In this document: in pieces, positions 54,931-63,380 of the stretch
How the letters are laid out: every line of letters starts with the position of its first letter
Numbering within the stretch: the stretch's first letter is position 1
NCBI GenBank assembly: GCA_024636345.1
Contig: JAGXHG010000009.1
Span: forward strand, 1-63,380
Source: Desulfobulbaceae bacterium
GTDB taxonomy: Bacteria > Desulfobacterota > Desulfobulbia > Desulfobulbales > Desulfocapsaceae
Reading direction: 5' to 3'
DNA: 63,380 bases
Translations under genes and position numbers: made by a program
Notes under the pieces: model-generated
Seen by the model: only the letters and a program-made list of their open reading frames with translations
Databases searched by the model: none
Told to the model about the DNA's origin: nothing

Positions 54931-56244
54931 ATGCCTATTAAACCTGTGAAAATCAATACCGAGGAAGGAGAACGGGTTATTGCCTCCCTTCTTCAACGTT
55001 TTCAGCCCGCGGATGATTCCTGTCGGGCCATTGTCGCCGAGATCCTGACTGCGGTACGGCAGCGTGGGGATGCGGCAGTCCTCGAATATACCAGAAAATT
55101 TGACGCGCCGGATCTTGAACTGAGCGATATGGAGGTCTCCCTGGCCGAGATGCTTGAGGCCTATGATCTGGTGGATGAATCCTTTCTTGAGACCCTGGCC
55201 CTGGCCATTGAAAGGGTGCAGAGCTTTCATGAACGGGAGATGGAAGATTCATGGATGCAGACCAGGGAGAACGGGACCATTGTCGGTCGACTGGTCCGGC
55301 CCGTGGATGCGGCAGGACTCTACGTGCCTGGCGGTCAGGGTGGCTCCACGCCCCTGGTCTCCTCGGTGCTGATGAACGGCATCCCGGCAGGTATTGCCGG
55401 GGTTGGCCGCCGGGTGATGCTTACTCCGCCCAATAGTGCGGGCAAGATAAGCCCCCACCTTCTGGTGGCGGCCCAGGAAATCGGGATTACCGAGATCTTC
55501 AAGGCGGGATCAGCTTGGGGGATTGCGGCCTTGGCCTATGGTACCGAGACCATTCCGGCGGTAGATGTCATTGTCGGTCCGGGAAACCAGTTTGTGACCG
55601 AGGCCAAGTCTCAGGTATCCGGCCGGGTGCGTATTGACATGATTGCCGGACCCTCTGAGGTGCTGATTGTGGCAGATAGAAGCGCCAAGGCGAATCATGT
55701 GGCGGCGGATATGCTGGCCCAGGCGGAACATGACCCCATGGCCCTAGCCATGGTGGTGACCACCGAAGAGAGGCTGGCAGGCGAAATTCTGGTTGAACTG
55801 GAAAGACAGCTGGCAAACCTGTCGCGGCAGGATATTGCCCGCAAATCCCTGGATGATCGCGGGGTGATTCTCATTGCCGACAGTCTGGATGCGGCCATTG
55901 ATCTCGCCAATGATATAGCCGTTGAACATCTGGAACTGATGATCAGCGATCCTTGGGCCCAGGTGCCCCGTATCCGGCATGCAGGGGCTATCTTTCTGGG
56001 TCATCATACCCCGGAGGCCGCGGGTGACTATCTGGCCGGTCCCAACCATGTCCTGCCCACCATGGGCACCGCCCGATTCTCTTCAGCCCTGGGCGTGGAG
56101 ACCTTTTTGAAGAAGAGCTCCATCATCAGTTATTCGGAGCAAGCCCTGGCAGAAGATGCGGATCATATCCGGAGGCTTGCCACCCTCGAAGGTCTGACCG
56201 CCCATGCCGCCTCTGTCACTGAGCGCTTGCAGGAAAAAGGGTAG
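54931..56244 (+). CDS. hisD: Histidinol dehydrogenase
   Basis: A zinc enzyme for the last two steps of histidine synthesis. The protein is 437 residues from MPIKPVKINTEEGE. DMIAGPSEVLIVAD and HHTPEAAGDYLAGPNHVLPT hold catalytic and metal residues. GTGGAG precedes the ATG at 54931; an in-frame GTG at 54922 is less likely. It ends in TAG and is followed closely by rsmG. Confidence 0.96.
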   Translation: MPIKPVKINTEEGERVIASLLQRFQPADDSCRAIVAEILTAVRQRGDAAVLEYTRKFDAPDLELSDMEVSLAEMLEAYDLVDESFLETLALAIERVQSFHEREMEDSWMQTRENGTIVGRLVRPVDAAGLYVPGGQGGSTPLVSSVLMNGIPAGIAGVGRRVMLTPPNSAGKISPHLLVAAQEIGITEIFKAGSAWGIAALAYGTETIPAVDVIVGPGNQFVTEAKSQVSGRVRIDMIAGPSEVLIVADRSAKANHVAADMLAQAEHDPMALAMVVTTEERLAGEILVELERQLANLSRQDIARKSLDDRGVILIADSLDAAIDLANDIAVEHLELMISDPWAQVPRIRHAGAIFLGHHTPEAAGDYLAGPNHVLPTMGTARFSSALGVETFLKKSSIISYSEQALAEDADHIRRLATLEGLTAHAASVTERLQEKG

Positions 56245-56251
56245 AGAAAAG

Positions 56252-56920
56252 GTGACAGTGAAACCTTTTGATTTTCGGGAACAGCTCCAGCAGGGTTGTA
56301 CTGCTCTGGGTATTGTGCTGGATGCTGAGGCGGTGGAACGGCTCTTCCTCTATTTTACCGAACTTCTGCGCTGGAGCAGGAAGATCAATCTGATTGCCAA
56401 AGGAACTCCGGAGGCGGAGATCCTGGAAAACCATTTCCTGGATTCTCTGACCCTCCTTCCCCTCTTGGACAGCTCTGGTCTTCATCTGCTGGATGTGGGA
56501 AGCGGGGCGGGTTTTCCCGGACTTGTCTGCAAGGCAGCCCGGCCTGAGATAACCGTGACCCTGCTGGAACCTCGCCTGAAACGGGTTTCCTTTCTGCGTC
56601 ATATCATCAGGACCTTGAAGCTTACCGGGGTGGAGGCGCTGGCCGGCCGGGTGGAGGACGAGATCCTGCTGCCGTCCAGTTCTGTCTTTACCCATATCAC
56701 CAGTCGGGCGGTCACCGATATTGGTGAATTTTTAAGGATGGTCAGTCGTCTGTGCGGTGAGGGGACAACGGTTATCTGCATGAAAGGACCGAAATGGCAG
56801 GAGGAGTTACAGACCATGCAGAAACTCTCTCCAGCCATTTTGCTCCACCATACCTCGACCCTTGAACGGGAACTTCCCAGCTCTCATGCCAGACGCGCTT
56901 TGCTGACTTTTTCCAGGTGA
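56252..56920 (+). CDS. rsmG: 16S rRNA (guanine527-N7)-methyltransferase RsmG
   Basis: A SAM methyltransferase of about 222 residues. LRWSRKINLIAKG and LDVGSGAGFPGLVCK are the family marks, with ENHFLDSLTLLP. The frame opens at 56204 inside hisD. The GTG codons at 56252 or 56258 just after the hisD stop are the probable starts, with AGAAAAGG nearby. Confidence 0.93.
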   Translation: MTVKPFDFREQLQQGCTALGIVLDAEAVERLFLYFTELLRWSRKINLIAKGTPEAEILENHFLDSLTLLPLLDSSGLHLLDVGSGAGFPGLVCKAARPEITVTLLEPRLKRVSFLRHIIRTLKLTGVEALAGRVEDEILLPSSSVFTHITSRAVTDIGEFLRMVSRLCGEGTTVICMKGPKWQEELQTMQKLSPAILLHHTSTLERELPSSHARRALLTFSR

Positions 56921-56959
56921 TGGCAGAAGATTTGTGCTGATCATTCCAGCTTCTGTTGT

Positions 56960-57523
56960 TCAGCGCTGGTGTCTCTCGTATTCACGAGGCCTTCTCTCTT
57001 CACGATAATCCCTGTGATATCTCTCTCTGTACTCTCTGTACTCTCTGTTGTAGCGGGGGGGGGGATAGCGTCTGTCCCGATAGCCTTGCCGATGCTGGCG
57101 ATAGACATCATATTTTTTGTCACGATATCTTCTGATCTGTTCAATTTTGTGCCGGTGAAATGCCGGCGGTAGAGAACGGTAGTCCACAATGCGCCATGGG
57201 CCATCGAGGTGGGAGGATCTGTGCCAGTAACCCTGGTGGAAGATGTAGTAATCGTTGTTGTCGTAGAAGAGATCGTATGGAGATCCAATTGCCATAGAAA
57301 AGCTCAGAAACGGCGAGTAGACAAACTCTGGGCTTTCATCGAAGTAGAAGATTGGCACTGGCCGCCGATAAACAGGTCGCGGGACAAAGACTGGTTGTGG
57401 GGGAATCCCAAAGTGAATGCCGACTCCGATATCTCCGGCATGACTGTTGGATGGTATGCACAGAGTCAGGGGTATTGCCAGAGCAGTGATCATGAAGTGT
57501 GTCATGAAATATTTTCTTGTCAT
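56960..57523 (-). CDS. Secreted Arg/Tyr-rich protein of unknown function
   Basis: A protein of about 187 residues with a signal peptide (MTRKYFMTHFMITALAIPL, cleaved near SHA). Next come a Pro/Tyr/Phe segment (PPQPVFVPRPVYRRP), a small beta domain around NDYYIFHQGYWHRSSHLDGPW, and a basic Arg/Tyr tail. This pattern recurs in uncharacterised secreted proteins of Desulfobacterota, by recollection. A run of ten or more G on the plus strand lies within the tail. The frame opens 39 codons earlier without a sensible start. Confidence 0.75.
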   Translation of the reverse strand: MTRKYFMTHFMITALAIPLTLCIPSNSHAGDIGVGIHFGIPPQPVFVPRPVYRRPVPIFYFDESPEFVYSPFLSFSMAIGSPYDLFYDNNDYYIFHQGYWHRSSHLDGPWRIVDYRSLPPAFHRHKIEQIRRYRDKKYDVYRQHRQGYRDRRYPPPRYNREYREYRERYHRDYREERRPREYERHQR

Positions 57524-57809
57524 CTTGTTACCTCTTGGTGGAGATGGTTCGTGTAAAAGAAAAGAAAATGTTGCTGGATGGATACTCAATTTCAATGAAA
57601 GTATATTGGTATATATCTTCATTTTCTTTTGTTCTGTCAAACCAATTATTGAAAATAATCATCTCATGCTCTCTATCATCACAGATGGTTTTTAGTCATT
57701 AACTTATTAATGTTGTGTTGTTATTGGGATTGTTTTTTTATTTTCCAAGGGAAATAAAAAAAAGTGATGAATGTCATCCTCCCAATGTATCTATCGTGCT
57801 GGATTGTTG

Positions 57810-58377
57810 ATGGTTCTTCTGCTGTTAGTTCTTTTTTCAACGGTCTTCGGGTTGATCTAGATACCTCCGCTCCACCCTCTTGTCCTGCCGTAGGATGTTG
57901 ATGCCTACCTTGCCCGGTCAGAAGCCGCCTCTTCTGATATCGTGCCCGGAAAGGAAAAGATTATTATCTGGGCCCATAGACCGGGAGAGCAAATACCCCT
58001 TGCCTTTGTGTTGATCTCACCAAATTTTGGACCTGCTGAATTGCTGGTGGGGGAAACTCGTAGCTAAAACCGGTGAACGAGGAGCATGGCCGATACTGGG
58101 CCAGTTCCTACCCGGTTCGCGCATTATTGTCGATGATGGGAATGGTGAAGCTGGTCTATTCTTTTGACTTCACCGTATCAAGGTGCCGACTGTCATCTAT
58201 TCCCCTGATGACAAGACTGCTGACACCAGAGTGGTCCGTACGGCTTTTGAGGATATTGGCGCGGAAGAGAAGAAGTCGGTGGCCAACGATCAGGCAGGAG
58301 ATATTTTATTCCCTGCTTCAACCGAACCATTGGTTTGCAGTACTGTCGAATTCCTGACAGGGCTGACGAGTCGTTAA
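57810..58377 (+). pseudogene. Decayed alpha/beta-hydrolase gene
   Basis: Fragments in different frames line up with one alpha/beta-hydrolase family. There is a hydrophobic N-terminus at 57810, then VDAYLARSEAASSDIVPGKEK (in parts) and IIIWAHRPGEQIPLAFVLI. A stop and a gap follow. Later come NEEHGRYWASSYPVRALL and KVPTVIYSPDDKTAD, ending near DILFPASTEPLVCSTVEFL. The region that should hold the GxSxG nucleophile is deleted, and frameshifts are present. The gene is dead, and it accounts for the long gap between the Arg/Tyr-rich gene and the diguanylate cyclase. Confidence 0.75.
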
Positions 58378-58396
58378 TGAATTTCTCTTACCATGG

Positions 58397-59629
58397 TTAG
58401 AGCTCTATAGCCTTGGTGGAAAATGTGTATGATTCCACTCTGTTACGACCGTTGGCCTTGGCCACATAGAGGGCTGAGTCGGCATTTTTGAGGAGTTCTT
58501 CGTGGGAAATCAGGGGCGGGTCTGTAGATGTTGCCACTCCCAGACTGAGGCTGATGACTGGTAAAGGGGAAGACTTTTCATGAAGAATCTGAAGCTTGAT
58601 GATATTCAAGCGTATTCTTTCGGCAACATGTAAGGCTCCCTTATGGGTTGTGTCGGGCAGAATGACCACAAACTCTTCGCCTCCGTATCTGGCGCAGAAA
58701 TCCCCAGGGCGGGTCACTGACTTTTTGATTTCCTGGGCAACGTTTCGCAGGCATTTATCGCCACTGCCATGGCCATAGGTATCATTGTATTTCTTGAAAT
58801 GATCTATGTCGCACATGATGACGGAAAGTGGTCCTCTCTCCCTGTTACTGCGCTCGAATTCTGTTACAATATGCTCCGAGAAGCGGTGACGATTGGAGAT
58901 TCCGGTCAAGGAGTCAATGACGGCCTGTCTTTGGATAATGGCATAGGCCCTGTCTAAGCGGGTCCCTGAAATAAAGATGCCAAGCAGACCCGTTATTGCT
59001 ATACCGATATGGGCCAGGAGGAGAGCGCCAAAGGGGGTACTTTGCGTAAAGGGCAGGGTCACACTGATGCCCCCTCGAATGTCACCTTCTTTGTAGCCCT
59101 GCTTTTCATGGCACGGTAGGCAAGATTTTTCTGTTTTGAGAGGGGCCATGTAAAAGAATGATGTTTTTTCATCATGTCCGATGAAGAGTCCCGCCTCTTT
59201 GACCCCTTGCTCAAATTCTTTTAAAAAAACCTCTTCATTTTCCGTCGCCTTGTTTTCTGGACGAAGTGGTTTGAGGCTGGTGATATGAAATTGTATACCT
59301 TCTTGGGCCATGGCAACTTCTGAGATCTGTCTGGTCATGAAGGCGGGATTGATCTTGGTCAGGGTTAGGGAGTCGTTGACTTGAATCTCCCGCATGGGCA
59401 CCTGCAGATAGGGATTCGGGACTGTTGTTGTGGTGACAGGGACATAGACACCCCCGTGTTGCGCATTCCAGCGGCGGGTAATGATGATATGGTCAAAAAT
59501 GCTTCTTGCCGTCTGCAGTGCCAGTTGCTCTTGTGCCTGTTGTGTCTGCTTGTAATTCCAGGTAAAAGAGGCGGCAATGAGTAGCGTCCACAGGATGCTG
59601 ATAAAAAGGGTGTTTCTTTTGATTTCCAT
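58397..59629 (-). CDS. Diguanylate cyclase with periplasmic heme-binding Tll0287-like domain
   Basis: A 410-residue membrane sensor. An N-terminal TM (about residues 7-24) precedes a DUF3365/Tll0287-like domain with a c-type heme motif CLPCH near residue 172. A second TM follows (about residues 205-220), then a GGDEF domain (from about residue 240) with YGGEEF at the active site. An RPGD motif five residues before it is a product-inhibition I-site. It likely makes cyclic di-GMP in response to a redox or gas signal. Confidence 0.92.
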   Translation of the reverse strand: MEIKRNTLFISILWTLLIAASFTWNYKQTQQAQEQLALQTARSIFDHIIITRRWNAQHGGVYVPVTTTTVPNPYLQVPMREIQVNDSLTLTKINPAFMTRQISEVAMAQEGIQFHITSLKPLRPENKATENEEVFLKEFEQGVKEAGLFIGHDEKTSFFYMAPLKTEKSCLPCHEKQGYKEGDIRGGISVTLPFTQSTPFGALLLAHIGIAITGLLGIFISGTRLDRAYAIIQRQAVIDSLTGISNRHRFSEHIVTEFERSNRERGPLSVIMCDIDHFKKYNDTYGHGSGDKCLRNVAQEIKKSVTRPGDFCARYGGEEFVVILPDTTHKGALHVAERIRLNIIKLQILHEKSSPLPVISLSLGVATSTDPPLISHEELLKNADSALYVAKANGRNRVESYTFSTKAIEL

Positions 59630-59825
59630 GAATCGTTGTAAGACCTTGCCAGTGGAGTTTTTTTTGAAAGAATAATTCCTGTTATTTAGTCCTTATTAAG
59701 GCCTAAAAGTCAATGGATTTGTGGAAAAGCATGATTACTGCAACATGATGGTGCAGGAAGAGAAAGGATTTCAGTTGATAATCCCCGTAAGGTTGGTTTA
59801 AAGTGTTTCACCTTGCTCGCTGTGA

Positions 59826-60965
<1,140 letters not shown>

Positions 60966-60969
60966 CGCC

Positions 60970-61905
60970 TTGAAGTGTACGCAGGAGTGTATGGTGGTGG
61001 CCAATGAGGCCTCAACGGATCTGGGCCGAAAGGTGGCTGACTCTTTAGGGATTCCTTTCTTCGAGATGATCCGCAAGAGTTTTGCCGATGGGGAGACCTA
61101 TCACGCCTTTCCGGAAGATGTGGCCGGGCGTGATCTGATCATCATTGGTTCCACCCATACCGATACATCTCATCAGGAACTGATGGATCTGATCCAGGGA
61201 GGAAGGTACTGGAATGCGTCCACCATCAACGTGGCCATCCCCTATCTGGGCTATTCCACCATGGAACGGGCCAAACCCAACTCCTATGAAATTCCCAAAG
61301 GAGTGACCAGAACTCGGCAGATCTTCAGGGCCAGGCCCAACTTTGTGGCCTTTGTTGATCTGCATTCCGAGGCGGTACTCCATGCTCACGCCGGTGAGAT
61401 CCGGACCGAACATGTGTGGACCGATGAACTGGTGATCAAAAAGATCAGGTCAAGCGGTCTGAGAGATTATGTCCTGGTTTCTCCTGACTATGGATTCTCC
61501 AAACGCATCGCCCGACTGGCCAGCCTGCTGAACTGCCCGCATACGGCGGCTGACAAGGATCGTTACGACACCGACAAGACCATTGTCGGCCAGATCTCCA
61601 GTGTGGTCAAGGGCAAGACGGCCATTGTCTGTGATGACATGATCCGTACCGGTGGCTCCATCATCCAGACGGCTAAACGTTGCCTGGAGGCAGGTGCCGT
61701 GCAGGTAGCGGTCATGGCCACGCATCTTGTCATGGCAGGGGATGCGCGGGAACGTTTTCAGAACAGCCCGATATCCAGAGTGATCGGCTCTGATACGGTG
61801 CCCGGGGTTCAGAGTGATGAGCTGCTCGATGTTTATTCGGTGGCCCCGCTGCTGGCCGATATCTTCCGACGCCATTTGAAGATCAAATCAGAACTCTCCG
61901 GCTGA
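60970..61905 (+). CDS. Divergent ribose-phosphate pyrophosphokinase homologue
   Basis: A 311-residue PRPP synthetase-family protein. It keeps FADGETYHAFPEDVAGRD, VAIPYLGYS, FVDLHSE and the PRPP-binding CDDMIRTGGS. The catalytic flexible loop of E. coli Prs (the RQDRR segment) is replaced by STMERAKPNS. It starts at TTG, and its coding spacing suggests coupling to leuB. Whether it makes PRPP is uncertain. Confidence 0.82.
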   Translation: MKCTQECMVVANEASTDLGRKVADSLGIPFFEMIRKSFADGETYHAFPEDVAGRDLIIIGSTHTDTSHQELMDLIQGGRYWNASTINVAIPYLGYSTMERAKPNSYEIPKGVTRTRQIFRARPNFVAFVDLHSEAVLHAHAGEIRTEHVWTDELVIKKIRSSGLRDYVLVSPDYGFSKRIARLASLLNCPHTAADKDRYDTDKTIVGQISSVVKGKTAIVCDDMIRTGGSIIQTAKRCLEAGAVQVAVMATHLVMAGDARERFQNSPISRVIGSDTVPGVQSDELLDVYSVAPLLADIFRRHLKIKSELSG

Positions 61906-62135
61906 AGACTGCGGGAATGTTTTTTGTCGCCGATGTTATTATTCACCTTGGGGTCGGTGTATCGGGAGATATCTTCACTCTCAAAATCAGCAATGACTGC
62001 AGCCATATTTTAACAGTTTACCCGGCTTCTTTACCTGTTTCCGCATTCACCATGGGTATCTTCCCCTTGTCCTGAATATTCAGACTGAACTTTTTTCAGT
62101 TCATATTCTAGATTGATTGTGTTTCTCCAGCGTTG

Positions 62136-63224
62136 TCATAGTTTACAAGAAACATGGCAGACCCCGGTAGGGGTTTCTTTGGCAAATGGAAAATACTTTC
62201 TCTTGAAATGCAGGGCAACATGCACCAGGGCCAGAAGTACCGGTACCTCGACCAGTGGTCCGATCACGGCGGCGAAGGCCTGGCCGGAGTCGATGCCGAA
62301 GACGGCGATGGCCACGGCAATGGCCAGCTCGAAGTTGTTGGAGGCGGCGGTAAATGAGAGGGTGGCCGACTGCTCATAAGTGGCTCCGGCCTTCATGGAC
62401 AGGAAGAATGAGACCAGAAACATGATCAGGAAGTAGATGGTGAGCGGCAAGGCGATGCGGAGGACGTCCAGCGGCAGTTGAACGATATATTCGCCCTTGA
62501 GGGAGAACATGACCATGATGGTGAAGAGCAGAAAAATCAGAGTGAAGGGACTGATCCGTGGAATCAATTTTTCCTGGTACCATGTTTCGCCTTTGACTTT
62601 GACGCCCACTAACCGGGTTAGCATCCCGGCGATAAAGGGGATGCCAAGATAGATAAAGACCGATTTGGCGATCTGGCCCATGGAGATATTAACCACCGCG
62701 CCGTCAATATGCAGCCAGCCGGGAATGATGGTGATGAAGAGCCAGGCATAGAAGGAGAAGAAGAGTACCTGAAAGATGGAGTTGAAGGCGACAAGACCTG
62801 CACAGTATTCGCGGTTGCCGTCGGCCAGGTCGTTCCAGACGATGACCATGGCGATGCAGCGGGCCAGGCCGATGAGAATCAACCCCACCATATATTCATG
62901 GTAGCCGGAGAGAAAGGTCACAGCCAGACCGAACATGAGGATGGGGCCGATGATCCAGTTCTGGACGAGCGAGAGCACCAGTACCTTACCATTGCGGAAC
63001 ACCTCGTGCAGCTTTTCATAGCGTACCTTGGCCAGCGGCGGATACATCATGAGGATCAGGCCGATGGCAATGGGGATGTTGGTGGTCCCCACTTGGAAGG
63101 AGTTGATGACATCACGGATATCAGGATAGAAATACCCCCCGGCCACGCCGATAAACATGGCCAGAAAAATCCACAGGGTGAGAAAGCGGTCGAGAAAACT
63201 CAATTTTTTTCCGGTATTCGCCAT
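62136..63224 (-). CDS. ACR3-family arsenite efflux permease
   Basis: A 362-residue inner-membrane protein with ten predicted TM helices. The ACR3 signatures are [18 protein letters not shown], with the essential Cys, and [19 protein letters not shown]. It exports arsenite using the proton gradient. The gene name in databases is often arsB or acr3. Other ars genes would lie beyond the window's right edge. The TG-rich 3' end reaches close to a small TTTTTTC hairpin. Confidence 0.95.
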   Translation of the reverse strand: MANTGKKLSFLDRFLTLWIFLAMFIGVAGGYFYPDIRDVINSFQVGTTNIPIAIGLILMMYPPLAKVRYEKLHEVFRNGKVLVLSLVQNWIIGPILMFGLAVTFLSGYHEYMVGLILIGLARCIAMVIVWNDLADGNREYCAGLVAFNSIFQVLFFSFYAWLFITIIPGWLHIDGAVVNISMGQIAKSVFIYLGIPFIAGMLTRLVGVKVKGETWYQEKLIPRISPFTLIFLLFTIMVMFSLKGEYIVQLPLDVLRIALPLTIYFLIMFLVSFFLSMKAGATYEQSATLSFTAASNNFELAIAVAIAVFGIDSGQAFAAVIGPLVEVPVLLALVHVALHFKRKYFPFAKETPTGVCHVSCKL

Positions 63225-63257
63225 GGTGTTCTCCTTGTGTTATGTTGAGTCTTTATT

Positions 63258-63320
63258 TATGTGGAGTAGCTATGGAATTACCTGTATAATCGATAGATTA
63301 TTCCCTTGTTACTCCACATA
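63258..63320. repeat. Long inverted repeat near the right edge
   Basis: TATGTGGAGTA (63258-63268) pairs with TACTCCACATA (63310-63320) and is followed by six T. An inner GGAAT/ATTCC pair supports one extended hairpin. It lies about 34 nt upstream of the ACR3 gene. It may be a terminator for an adjacent gene or an operator. Confidence 0.5.
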
Positions 63321-63380
63321 TTTTTTAGAGACGGCGTAACCATCTTTCCAGTTCACTCCCGTCTAAACGAATATGGCCAG

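Noticed and set aside
57050..57072. G-run as a phase-variation tract
   Set aside because: It lies in the coding tail of the Arg/Tyr-rich protein where it encodes Pro, and no on/off frame switch could be shown.

Overview
The window is a mostly chromosomal, gene-dense stretch of a Gram-negative anaerobe. Several things point to Desulfobacterota, most likely a Desulfobulbales-type sulfur-cycling bacterium. These are a complex I lacking the NADH module but with extra antiporter subunits, an acyl-CoA dehydrogenase and ferredoxin-domain Etf inside the fatty-acid operon, a PxxKW cysteine-rich protein, a CooC-type ATPase, and a Tll0287-like c-type-heme diguanylate cyclase. Genus and lineage are inference from gene content, not from a marker phylogeny.

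Left edge (1-1190): an AT-rich single-ORF unit bounded by attC-like palindromes, read as an integron gene cassette lying directly after the stop of an RNB-type ribonuclease gene. 1.2-9.8 kb: RNase (minus), era (plus), then a minus-strand division and envelope operon ftsE-ftsX-envC-ctpA, and a CooC-like ATPase. 10.2-16.5 kb: ileS-lspA-fabD-mlaA-mlaC-cNMP-binding protein. ileS carries an amber stop in place of a conserved Trp codon. 16.8-28.3 kb: one long plus-strand run rpmF-plsX-fabH-acd-etfB-etfA-fabG-acpP-fabF-rpiB, a terminator, then glyA-nrdR-ribD. This run joins phospholipid and fatty-acid synthesis with an electron-transferring flavoprotein module and with one-carbon and riboflavin metabolism.

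28.3-31.7 kb: an orphan ParB-like protein, an HU/IHF protein and a PilC-like protein on the minus strand, then a PxxKW protein on the plus strand. 31.9-43.4 kb: a minus-strand nuoABCDHIJK operon continuing into two MrpD/NuoL-like antiporter subunits with a small membrane protein between them, then nuoM and nuoN; nuoE, nuoF and nuoG are absent. 43.7-63.2 kb: scattered biosynthetic and translation genes (lysR, aspC, truA, argC, rpsI, rplM, tRNA-Gly, hisB, ttcA-like, DUF89, asnS, ubiE, hisD, rsmG, leuB, a PRPP synthetase homologue), a diguanylate cyclase, a decayed alpha/beta-hydrolase gene and an ACR3 arsenite pump at the right edge.

Non-coding structure includes a family of tandem-hairpin repeats upstream of era, ileS (related form) and glyA, and a MITE-like 143-bp imperfect palindrome between asnS and ubiE. 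There are also a nested palindromic site upstream of the ParB-like gene, a 14-bp operator-like palindrome between nuoA and lysR, and several clear intrinsic terminators. TAG serves as an ordinary stop in rpmF, ubiE, hisD and the DUF89 gene, which argues against general amber recoding as an explanation for ileS.
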